Shown one piece after another: positions 24,116 through 34,688 of a stretch of DNA of 64,000 nt. Every line of letters starts with the position of its first letter. Within the stretch, counting starts at the first letter, position 1. The stretch covers positions 11,017,874 through 11,081,873 of the forward strand of contig NC_090195.1 of NCBI RefSeq assembly GCF_024679245.1, written 5' to 3'. The notes under the pieces are model-generated. The model ran no database searches. It saw only the letters and a program-made list of their open reading frames with translations, and was not told where the DNA came from. The translations under genes were made by a program, and so were the position numbers. This DNA comes from Pseudorasbora parva (Eukaryota; Chordata; Actinopteri; Cypriniformes; Gobionidae).

Positions 24116-26576
24116 TGAAACAAATTAAGTATTTACCGGACAACCATACAAAACATGTCAAAGACACACACACAAAAAAAGAAAGAAACAATGTATTTCA
24201 TAAAATTTTAAAGTATAGTAAAATTTTAAATGTTGAAATTGAGTGCTGTTTAAATTGTTTGTTTGTTTTTGTTTGTTTGTTTGTTTTTTGGTTTTTTTTT
24301 AGTAAAGGGAAATACCTGTTAAAGTTTGGTGTTCGATTATATTTAACATTTAAAAGAATTTATGTTATGTCGATTTTTGAGGTTACTATTGTCGTGGCTG
24401 TGAGTGGCTACATGAAATAAGTCTTTTCTCAATGAGTTGTATCTGCACTCTCTAGACAAACAATTTTGAGGTACAGTGAAGGTACAATTTTGTTCCTTGA
24501 GAAACAAAATGTATACTGCACTTTTTAAGGTACACAATTGGTCCTGAAGTACAACTATACCATTGTTTTCCTCTACTCAGAGCAAGGGGAGGAAAGTTCA
24601 GTCCTAGTGAGACACTGTCCTGCAGAGATTGGCTCCAACCCTGGAAGATGTCTAATGCTCTTAATGAGAATTAACAGGTTTAAATTTTCATGTTTTATTG
24701 AAAATGTTTAGTCACCATTATGGTGATCAGCATTTCCTTTAGTTGGGTAGTTTGACTCTTGGCTTTTTATGAGTTTGTGGGTGCTGATACAGTGTTAACA
24801 AAACACATAATCTGTAATCAAACGATTCCATAAACAAAAAATATTAGTTTGATTAAACTCATCACTGTTTAAAAATATTAAATAATAATACTCGCCAACA
24901 ATACTTTTTTTGCCACCAATCAGAGATTCTGAATTTAGATTTTTAAATACATTCTAGGGAGGAAAAATATTAGATGCACACAGATATCTTGAATAACCAC
25001 GTGAATCTCAGCAATGCTGACATACTTAATGCTGCAATGCATGCTGGGAGCCATGAGGTTTATACTGTGGTGGCGTAGTGGGGTTGGAGCTAAAATGAAA
25101 TTTATACACAGAAATGAGAAACTGCATATAAAAAGTATTTTATGCATATAAATTTAGTGATAAATACAATTTGTGCTATAAATACGCATTTCATGATATG
25201 GTGCACGAGTGCAGTGTGTGTTTAAAAGTGCTTTCATAACTGTTATAAAATTCGTAATAGCCTGCACTGGGCCCGTCATTACTAAGTTATGCAACTGAGG
25301 CTATTAGATGATGATTCATTATTGCAGTAAAAATTACGCTATAATCCTTATAAAGGGTATATTAATATTATAAATAATCATATTTTTATAGTGAAACACA
25401 ACAAGCTCCATGCATGCTGCATGTCCTCATCCATCATTTTCAGTATTATTTCCAGTTCCAGTAACAAAGCCACTTAGTAAAAATAAATTAAAGATTTTGG
25501 CTTATAAGCACAAGGCTTATAAAAGCAAAAAGGTAACCCTTCAATTGTAGCAAGAGTTGTGAGAAAGCAGTAGGCTATTTATTACATTGCCTCGTCTGTC
25601 ATGATGGGTTCATTTCAATCCCGGCAACAAAGGCACGTCCGTCAAGCAGATTTCCCCTGGAGACGGGCTTCATTTACAGCAGGCCACAGCTGGAGACATC
25701 TCTGTTCATCTCAGAGAGATCTTCTGCAAAGCGTAGACCATGACTTCTCAGGTACTCTGACTTATTCATCGCCTTCCCCCACACAGAGTCTCCAATCATC
25801 CTGGATGTAAACTGAATAATTATTCATCTGGGTTTATCGACATTGGACATTGGACTTTCCATTCTTCTGACACAGACGATGCATTGTGCCAATGGTAGTA
25901 TTGGAGTTTGGCCTTCTCTTTAGGCACTCACACCACTCTCTTTATTTATCAGCACTCAGCTCGGGCAGCTGCGGGCATTCATGTAAATGGAGCGGTGCAG
26001 AGTAAAGTGAGTGTTTCAGCATTTCATATTAATAATAATTAAAAATTAAGCTTACAAAGGCATGAACCTGACTCTCATTTTGCTCACTCACACTTTATTA
26101 AACAGACACGTTCAGTTTTTAATTGTAGTGTCTGTTCTCTAACTGATTTTATGAAAATGAACGCGGTGAGAAAGTGATCCAGTAGCCGTGGCTTGAGTGG
26201 CCTTGTATGGCCGTGAAGAAATGCAGTTGTTTTTACAAGTTCACACTTACAAATGATTGAATAAAGTAAAACAATATAAACGTATTTGACGAGCTGTCTG
26301 AAGCGATCGAGGGCTCGAGCTCTGAATTTAGCCCAAACCCAGAGTTCTGCCCCGTATCGCAGACCGAGAGTGAGGAACGGGCTGGCGGAGGGAACTAACG
26401 GTAGCTGAGTCGGTGTGTATATAAACCGCCTTTCGCACGCTCCACAAACTTTGTTTATAAAATATAATTTTCGCTTGTATTCTGCAATCTCTCGAGATGA
26501 AGACATGTTAGAGTCTGACAATTAGCTGAACATATATTAATTAGTGACACTTAGCCTACTTTTTAACATTTTTATT
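24116..26576. other. Intergenic DNA, mostly unassigned
   Basis: A short palindromic 'aggtaca' segment near 24465-24560 resembles the MITE at 26577. About 26090-26300 is an inverted relative of 56690-56790, sharing 'ataaaatcagtt.agttagagaacaga'. No gene is recognised, and the small open frames lack domains. Confidence 0.4.
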
Positions 26577-26840
26577 CACTGTCAGAAAAAAAAGGTACAT
26601 TTCTGTCACTGGGGTGGTACCCTATAAGGTACAAAATCGAAAAGGTACTAATATGTACCTTAAAGGTTCTACTATGTACCTTTAAGGTACTAATATGCAC
26701 TCTTAAAGTACTGATATGAACCTTTTAAGGTACTAATATGTACCATTTAGGGGTTAGTAAAGTACAAAGATGTACCTTTTCACTTTTGTACCTTAGGGTA
26801 CCGCCCCAGTGACAGCACTGTACCTTTTTTTCTGAGAGTG
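26577..26840. mobile_element. Foldback MITE with internal 'aaggtactaatatgtacctt' repeats
   Basis: The outer ends are inverted copies for about 70 bases: 'ctgtcactggggtggtaccc' on the left is matched by 'gggtaccgccccagtgacag' on the right. The interior consists of several imperfect ~23-base units built on 'aaggtactaatatgtacc', which are themselves palindromic. It is non-coding. Confidence 0.8.
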
Positions 26841-27134
26841 TTTGAATATGGTAGCATTCTTATTTTAAATATTTTATTTAAATATAGCAACATGAAACCT
26901 CGTTCAACAAAATATTTCTATAATTAAATCACTGAGAGAGACCCTTATCAGCCAATCACTGGTCATAGTTAGTAAGCGTGATGACATCATCCATAGCAAC
27001 AAGGTCAACCCCACCCTTTCTCTTTGATTACGACTTCTCTCTATTCCTTAATAAAAGTTCCTCTCAGGAGCTTTGGGAATAGGTTTTAGGAGAAAACTTG
27101 TAATTAAGAACTTTTACTGTTATTTGGAGAACTC
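26841..27134. other. Intergenic DNA, nothing firmly assigned
   Basis: A phrase near 27120-27175 ('tttgtgaatacggcccc') is common at the ends of fish MITEs. No gene is present. Confidence 0.35.
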
Positions 27135-27600
27135 TTAGCGGTAAGATACAATGGTTTGTGAATACGGCCCCAGATCCAGAGTTAATGAGTTGCGAGAGGT
27201 CTCCATGATAATCTCCGTTACAGTGGTCTCGTTAACGGCAACTGAAGTACTAGGTAACTGCTCAGATTGACCTTTTTTTGGCTGAGGTGATTTGCTGGGG
27301 GCGACAGGTATAGCTTTAAAGTCTTCATCAGTCGATATCATGGAAATTTTCCTCACACTAACGCTATCTGATGTGTCTGTTGCCTTAGACTTTGATTTTG
27401 TCAGGTTTCTATCCCTTTTACGATCAGAGGCTGCCATATGGTAACTCAGATGTTGCTTAAACAACAAATAGCCAACACTGTTTAACTCAATGTAATAATT
27501 AGACTATCACATTACTTAACATAGTTTAAATCCAGAGGCTCACCTTAGACCATGTGCTCAGGGCGGCATCTTGAGCGCCACCATTTTTTTCTTCTTTATA
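27135..27600 (-). pseudogene. Possible LINE 5' end / ORF1 start
   Basis: The minus strand carries a GC-richer leader ('ggtggcgctcaagatgccgc') followed by a frame that starts 'MAASDRKRDRNLTKSKSK' and is rich in Lys, Ser and Thr. This composition resembles the start of L1-type ORF1 proteins in fish. The frame stops after about 100 codons with no coiled coil or RRM. The family is a guess. Confidence 0.25.
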
Positions 27601-27726
27601 TATGGATATGACTCAGCACACATGCTCGAGTGATGTATGATCACAATTTCCTGTGGAAATCTTTACGTTGGGTCTAAAATATAAAGATTTATAACAGGTT
27701 TAACATAGTGAATCAGGGAAAACAAG

Positions 27727-28465
27727 ACAAAGACACATTTTGGAAGAAGGATTGATGATGTATGCTCATTATTTAATTGTGTTCATTTGAAACTTTACCT
27801 TAAACTTTAAAAATGTTCAACAACGAACAAATGAAAAGACCTAAAACCCAAACATATTTAATAATTATAAATAAAGATTTGGCCAAAATAATGAGTTGAT
27901 AGTATATTACCCATCATGTTTTATTCTGAAGATAATTTTTTGTGCCTAATGCCTGCAACTTTTTCCATTTGAACATTTTGCTCAAAGAATGTTGTGGTTT
28001 GAGTTCACAGACGCAGACACTTGACACTTAGTCAAATTGTTATTCGTTTCCCTTTCTTGTTGCATATAGTGTTTAAGTTATATTTATTTTTAATCATATA
28101 GTGTTTAAGTTATATCTATTTTGAAACGGTTACTTCATTCTCAATGTTTTCTTGTGAACAGTGACACAGCATCATCAGATCAGGGTGACAGATTATTCAG
28201 TCCTGTATTTTACATCCATTTCACGTCTTGATTTGAAGCTTGTCGAGTGAAAAATTTCAGAGAAACCCTACACATGACGATGCTCTCAATCATTCCTGAC
28301 ATCATTGATTTGTCATATCAAATAATCAGAACATTTAGCTAATCTCACTGTGAAGCAACTGTAAAGGTTAATTGCAAGAAAAAGCATCATCATTTTTGCG
28401 TAAAATGTAGCCGAGTGATTAACCATGACGCATGAACAAAGATAACACTTCCCTTTTTCTAAGGA
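27727..28465 (+). repeat. A2 upstream block, shared with A1
   Basis: 27727-28130 matches 1491-1970. 28135-28465 matches the region before A1 (5250-5628), including 'gacacagcatcatcaga' and 'gtagccgagtgattaaccatg'. It leads into the CATAAAAAG box at 28466-28474. Together these reconstruct the original flank of family A. Confidence 0.65.
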
Positions 28466-28543
28466 CATAAAAAGCAACACCGGCCCAAGAGCAGTAAACC
28501 GTTTGGAGAATATCACAGCAAAGAGGATCCCTCAGAAGAAATC

Positions 28544-31294
28544 ATGCACCTGTACTCACAATCTCATCAAATGATCGTTTTGAGTTGTTTGGTTTTGTTC
28601 CTCTGTCCGTTTACATCAGGAGGTGAGTATCCGTCTCTTATTGCTATGTTTTATGTCTTAGAAATAAAAATGGGTTAAGAAAGATGTACTTAAAGGGGGG
28701 TGAAACACTCAATCTCATGTCAATCTTGAGTACTTATAGAGTAGTATTGCATCCTTCATATCTCCGAAAAGTCTTTAGTTGTATTTTATTTACAAAAGAA
28801 AGATAGGATTCAACTAATATATATATGATCCAGAATCAGATCCGGATGCTAAAATAAATTTAACAGGAGAAGCAGCAACATCAGGACGTCCGTCTCTGCG
28901 GTATGGACTGTATTTAGTGGCCTGTCAACATTTGCGTTTGTTTACTTGTGGATTGTGAGGACATGATTTGGTTTATGGACTATTGCATGCGACTAAACCT
29001 TAGCAATCGCAAGCAAAACGGTTTTGCACGTCAGACTACAAGTGTTACATAGAAAAACAATTGAGTAGAGCATTTGAATGTGCTTTGTGTGGACGTTATG
29101 TCTGGATGGTTTTACAATAAACAAACAGACACCTATAGTGGTCAGCTAAACAAATGTAGTTATACACGCCATACATCACATGCTCCAATTGATAAATTAA
29201 CTATACGATCGTGTCGTTTACTGATGTTTACTCACGCGACGATATCCAAATAGACATTTGAAGCAGTTTTACTCACCGCCTGCTTCCAAAGCACGATCGT
29301 GAACCTTTATTGTCACGGCTCCATTAAAAACACACTTCTTTGGTGATGTTGATTTGGTGAAGTCCTGTGACCGCAGTGAGCGCGGTGTTTATGGGTGGCG
29401 TGCATTTGCTCTCTCGCTCTGGTCCGGTCGCTCGCTCGCTCACGCGCGCACCCTTCCAAGAGAAGAGCCCGTACAAGGACATTCCGCCCTGTTGACGTCA
29501 AGCAGACCCATAGTCGAAAAAAACTCTCCGAAACTCGTGAGAAACCGGAAGGAGTATTTTTGACACAGAATTACTCCATCAAACGTCCAACTTAAATCGA
29601 ATGTCCCTGTCCCTGTCCCCCCAAAATATATATTCTCTAAAAACAAGTGTTAATGTCTTGTGCAGATTTGCCTCTCAAATAAAATGATCTTGTTTTAAGG
29701 ATTCTTGGATGTTTTTGAATGAAAAAAGGGCTTTTTTGCATAAATATTTTTGTTAAAATAAAGAGTTAAATTTTGAACATTGTTATTTACACAATTAAAC
29801 AACAAAGATTATCATTTATGGATGTTTTTTCTGTTTTGCAGTGATCTATACTGACCATAAACCTGGAATGTGCTGCAGAGAGTATCAGCCCAGGTTACCA
29901 CATCCAAAGATCCAAATCAAACATTGTTACAAGCTACTAGCAACGGCTGATTGTCTTAAAGCTGTAATGTAAGTCAGTCCGATAACATTTAAAGAAACCA
30001 CTTGCTTAACTCTCTTTGTCAAAGAACATTTTACTGTGTCAATATATGCTGTCTAAATGCATTTCTCCCTTTCATTTTTACAGGTTTACTGATAAAGATT
30101 CAAATATATACTGCATCAATCCTAATGCAACACAGCTCCGTAAAAGGATAAAGATTCTAGAAAAGGTTAGAATTTAAAGATTACATTTTTTGACAGCAGC
30201 TATATGCACAACAAATAGTGATAGATGCTATTTACTAAGTGAAAGCTTTTTATACTTTATTTTGACATACATACTATTTGCACCTCAGTATTGTTGTACA
30301 GTAACAGGTTGCAATAATAACAGAGTGTATATGATTATATTAAAAATATTAAATAGATGCGGCCTTAATGGGACCATTAACTAAGTCTTCCTTACACCTA
30401 TCCCTATGCCCAATACATGCTTTTATTATTACTAAACTATTATTATGAAAAGATATTTTATTTCCACATTTATAATATATTCTTAATTTTATTGAAAGTA
30501 AATGCCTTTCCAATGGGATTTGTGATGAGAAAAGGGAAATGAGCGAGCTCTGCAAAAGGTGGATTCAAACCCATGGTCAATCGAAATCAAGACACAAAAC
30601 ATATTTTGAATGATTATGATGGATGCAATATTGGACCCATGGGTGGGGTGCAGACTGCAGAGTTGAATTGGTTAAGCCTTATTATGCGCCACTGAAGATG
30701 TTAGAATATTAGCGTTTTTTTTTTTTTTTTTTTTTGTATCTTGTTGTGGCATTGTATGAATATGAAGTACGATTAGCACTTGGCAACAAGGTGCACTATT
30801 CGCACGGTGTGAATGGACACTATTTTGTGAGGGTTATTTTGCCTAACAATGCCTGATGTGTAAGGAGTAACTGCTAAACTGGATATAATATGACCCTGGA
30901 CCACAATTTTTTAAAATTGAGATTTATACATCATCTGAAAGCTGAACAAATCAAATTTCCATTAGTGCATGGTTTGTTGGGATATGACAATATTTGGCTA
31001 GGATACAACTTAAAATCTGAGGGTGAAAATATTTAAAGTTTATCCAACCTTTAAAGTTATCCAAATTAAGTCCTTAGCAATGTATTACTATCATCATGAA
31101 ACATGATTTTTGGCGATGTATTGGCTATTGCCAAAAATGTACCCATCCTGGACGTCTCATATAACAACCTCTTCTCGCAAGGCTCTCAGAATCTACTGCT
31201 ATGTATCAAGTAAAAGGGCCACTTCCTAACCTGTTTTTCTTCTGTTTTAATTTAATAGATGGGTGTAACATGTACAAATCGGACTAAATCTTGA
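28544..31294 (+). CDS. CC chemokine A2 (six-cysteine, 4 exons)
   Basis: Coding exons are 28544-28622, 29842-29968, 30084-30165 and 31259-31294, giving 107 residues. Signal peptide, CC pair, C3, C4 and both extra cysteines are placed as in A1 (C37, C38, C55, C64, C79, C101). The C-terminus is longer than in A1: the last exon reads MGVTCTNRTKS, because the stop used by A1 is changed to a Lys codon. An N-R-T sequon appears in that tail. The signal peptide has Pro in place of Ala ('FLCPFTSGG'). Intron 1 carries a ~930-bp insertion (about 28691-29620) and intron 3 carries MITE pieces. All splice sites are GT-AG, so the gene looks functional. Confidence 0.9.
28691..29620. mobile_element. ~930-bp insertion in A2 intron 1
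   Basis: A1 and A3 lack this block at the same intron position. It begins 'taaaggggggtgaaac' and ends 'ccctgtccctgtcccccc'. A GC-rich core with alternating 'gctcgctcgctcacgcgcgc' sits near 29428-29447. No transposase frame is seen. Class unknown. Confidence 0.6.
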
Positions 31295-32092
31295 ACGACA
31301 CATGGGAACTGAATCTGAGAACTTCACCCAGAACTTGCTCTTCACCAGACACACCAGCAAGACTTTTCCATTCGTGTCAGTCAGTCCAGCTTCACTTCAT
31401 CACACGTCCTCTTCTACACTGAAAAAACACACTGAACATATTTCACAAAGGAAACAATCTGTAGTTTGCTGTCTCTCTTAACTGCTGTGCAGTCTAAGTC
31501 TGAGTATTCCTTTATGTTTTATTTATTTTTGAGATATCAATGTCTTAGTTACATTTATAATGCTTAATTTATAAACCTATATTTACTTTTTAGAACTGAA
31601 TATATAACACAATTGTAAGAAGTACTGTTTTTGTTTTTTAATTTATTTATTTTTTCATTTATCATATAATTTATTATTATATATATATGTATTTTTAATT
31701 TAACAAAGTAACATATTTATTTTCCTAATTTATGACTATTATATTCTCTTTTTTTCTCTAAATTATTAGAAACTTATCAATTAAATGTCTTGAAGTGCTT
31801 TTTGATGCAGTATGAATGTGAACTTTAATAAACAAACAAAATAATAATAATAATGATAATACAAAAAAAAATTTGAATTATATATATATTTTTAAATATA
31901 ATGTTTCTGGATTTCTACTGATTTCTGTTGTCTTTATCTTTGATCGAAGGCCTGAGGCCTACAGCAATGAGGAGAGATTAGACATATTCTCAAAAAAGAT
32001 TTGAAACCATCAGATCCTCTGGGGAGGGTCTTTGTGAGTAATCTGGGGACAGTGTGTGTTTCTGAAGCAGATATAAGCCAGAGGTCAGAGTA

Positions 32093-32139
<47 letters not shown>

Positions 32140-32370
32140 ACACACACAATGACTGTCAGAGCAGTGTCATACGTTTCCGTTTCTCTACAACACTCTAATG
32201 ATGGGAACTGTGCATCATCTTCCTTCAGACTAATGACAGACAAAATGAGTGTCTAAAAATGCATAGTCAATACTCAGCATCTGAGAGCAAACACATTCTC
32301 AGATTATGCAGCACATGTATTCATTACCTCAGAATAATTGAGCAAAATGACATTCTTTTGTGGAACACGA
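31295..32370. other. A2 3' UTR and duplicated flank
   Basis: The 3' region matches that of A1, with ATTTA motifs near 31520-31650 and poly(A) signals near 31830. A (CA)n run lies at about 32094-32137. The block ends near 32370 where homology to 8220 stops. Confidence 0.6.
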
Positions 32371-34150
32371 GGTTTTAAAGAGTGATTCAGAATGTATTTT
32401 TGTCAATGGGGTCCAAAACAACAAAGCATCTTTTAAATGTTTTATACAACCTACTGAACCAGGGTTTGAAGTTGTGTAGTAAATCTTTTTCAGTTCTTCT
32501 TCTGACATATTGTCATATCAGTTTCCACAAAAGGATGACCAAAACATAGTGAGGTGTATACATTTTCTTCAATACCATAATGACGTATATTAATGATTGA
32601 GAAATAAAAATTAAACCATGTTTTCCTCAAGAAAGTAGTCAACCAGTTCCAATGCTTTCGCAAACATCCGAATGATAATTTCTTGACAATGTTATTACAC
32701 AGAAATCAGTCACATATGTACAAATACACAATATATCGGTAATTCTAATACAGACACCACATTTAGTCATCAGGTCTAAAATTGTTCTAAAAGTCACAGA
32801 AATTAGTTCACCTGCATTAATGCACAAACACATCATGTAAGTCCAGTCATTTGACACATCTCTTACATCAGACATTTTGTTTCTTGAGATTTGTAAAACA
32901 TTTAGCATCAACACCACAATGGTTTACAGAAATTATTAACAACCTTATAAATATCTGGTTTAACCAGATTACGTGTGTTATTTTTGAGAAAAATCTAATT
33001 AGGACGGATATCAAATATCAAGCAATGTATTCAAATAAATTCAAATATCTATGAGCGCCAATCGGAATCATTTTGTGACATGCACACAGTTTGTCTACCG
33101 CATCAGAAATGTGGACGCCGTCTTCTCCAGCAGCTGGATTGTGTTCACGGATGCCATAGCAACTCTCAACGACTACCAGGACTTATACGGTTTTATTAAA
33201 GCTATTTATTTGTTATAAAGTGTAATAATCATCTCAGAAAAAATAAATTCTTCTGTCAGGCGCAGTTAACGTAAAAAGTGCTGGGACAAACGCTGTCAAG
33301 ATGAGAGGGTGTAGCCAGGCTATGTCTCTGTCATAACTTCTTACGAGATACAAAGTTTACCCTCAGAAAAAGGAACTTTCCTCTCTTGTCAACATTATAG
33401 CCTGGTGTGAGCGTGAAGTGCGCTCTTCAGTGGTGAAAGCACGCACGTATTTCGAAACAGAAATTAAATTCGGCAAACTGAAAAATTTAGATGTGACCAG
33501 TCACTTGAAAATTTTCAATTGGAGACCTGATTTTTTTTTTTACAGTGTAACATTTTGTTTTTTTCCTAGGCGCAAATCCATTTCGATAGGACCTCTTGTT
33601 GGCGAAATACACAGCACCTTTCTACCGACAGTCTTTGGAACAGCCATTGTAAACGCCAGAGTTACAGAATGCCTTCTTGTTGAAATAATCACGTTTCTCC
33701 CCCCTTTTATTTCAACAACATTTTTAGCACCTGTTTTGTGGAGGTGGGTGTGAACCAGCTACACCCCAATGGCTTGCTGAACATGTGAACAGAAACAGTC
33801 TGAAAACGGAAGGTCAAAAGGTGACATGAATAAAGTAATAAAACAATAAAAAGCAATAAATCAAGGGTCATAAATCAATCATATTTTTTCTAGTAGGCCA
33901 CAAATATACTCATGCAACTTATGTTTTGTGGTCCAGGGTCACTATGACAACCTCTTCTCTTAAGGTTCTCAGAATCTACTGTTTATGTATCAAGTAAAGG
34001 GCCACTTCCTAACATGTTTTTCTTCTGTTCTAATTCAATGGGTGGCATGAATTGTATTTATCATTCAAATAATAAACAGAAATAAGAATGCATATCAGGT
34101 AAAAAAAAATAAAAAAAAATAAAGCATTTATGCATATTATCTGAAAGATC
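32371..34150. other. Intergenic DNA, nothing firmly assigned
   Basis: A 111-codon frame at 33418-33753 has no recognisable domain and no splice signals that connect it. A MITE end 'ttttgtggtccagggtcac' lies near 33925. I see no gene. Confidence 0.35.
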
Positions 34151-34500
34151 AATCAATCAATCAACTTTATTTATATAGCGCTTTTACTATGATGATTGTG
34201 CAGCTTCACAGTGTCGAACAGGTCAATATTGCAACAAAATTAGATTTGGCTGTACAGTCGTCCTGGAGAAAACAGCAATGTTATCAGCTTATTTTAATCT
34301 ATCATATAGCTACAATGTTGGTGGATTAGTAGTATAGTTTATAGAATTAAATATGACCTAATTCATAAATTTTATTTGTATATTTAGTTGAATAACTTGG
34401 ATCATAATTTTAGTGTCCCCAACTGAGCAAGCCAAGCCAAAGGCGACAGTGGCAAGGAACCCAAACTCCATCAGGGCATGATGGAGAAAAATAAATACAA
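34150..34500 (-). repeat. Dispersed LINE-type 3' repeat with 'tttatttatatagcgctttt' tail
   Basis: 'atcaatcaatcaac' followed by the widely dispersed 'atagcgctttt' phrase, with 'ggcgacagtggcaaggaac' inside, marks a common fish repeat. Read on the minus strand the simple repeat would be its 3' tail. Class uncertain. Confidence 0.4.
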
Positions 34501-34688
34501 ATACAAATTCAAAATACAATACAATTTGTGCTTTAGAGGAGAAAATGTATGGAATAAAGTGTTATTTTATGTGTTTTTCAGTAAAGGGAAAGATGTTATT
34601 AGTTTATGTTAGTGTTTAATGTTCAGTTATGTTGGACATTGAGGAGTTTCTGTCATTTTGTGGTTACCATTATGCAGAAGCAACCCGA

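Noticed and set aside
33418..33753. 111-codon open frame as a gene
   Set aside because: No recognisable domain, poly-Phe from a T-run, no splice or paralog support; probably chance in mobile DNA.
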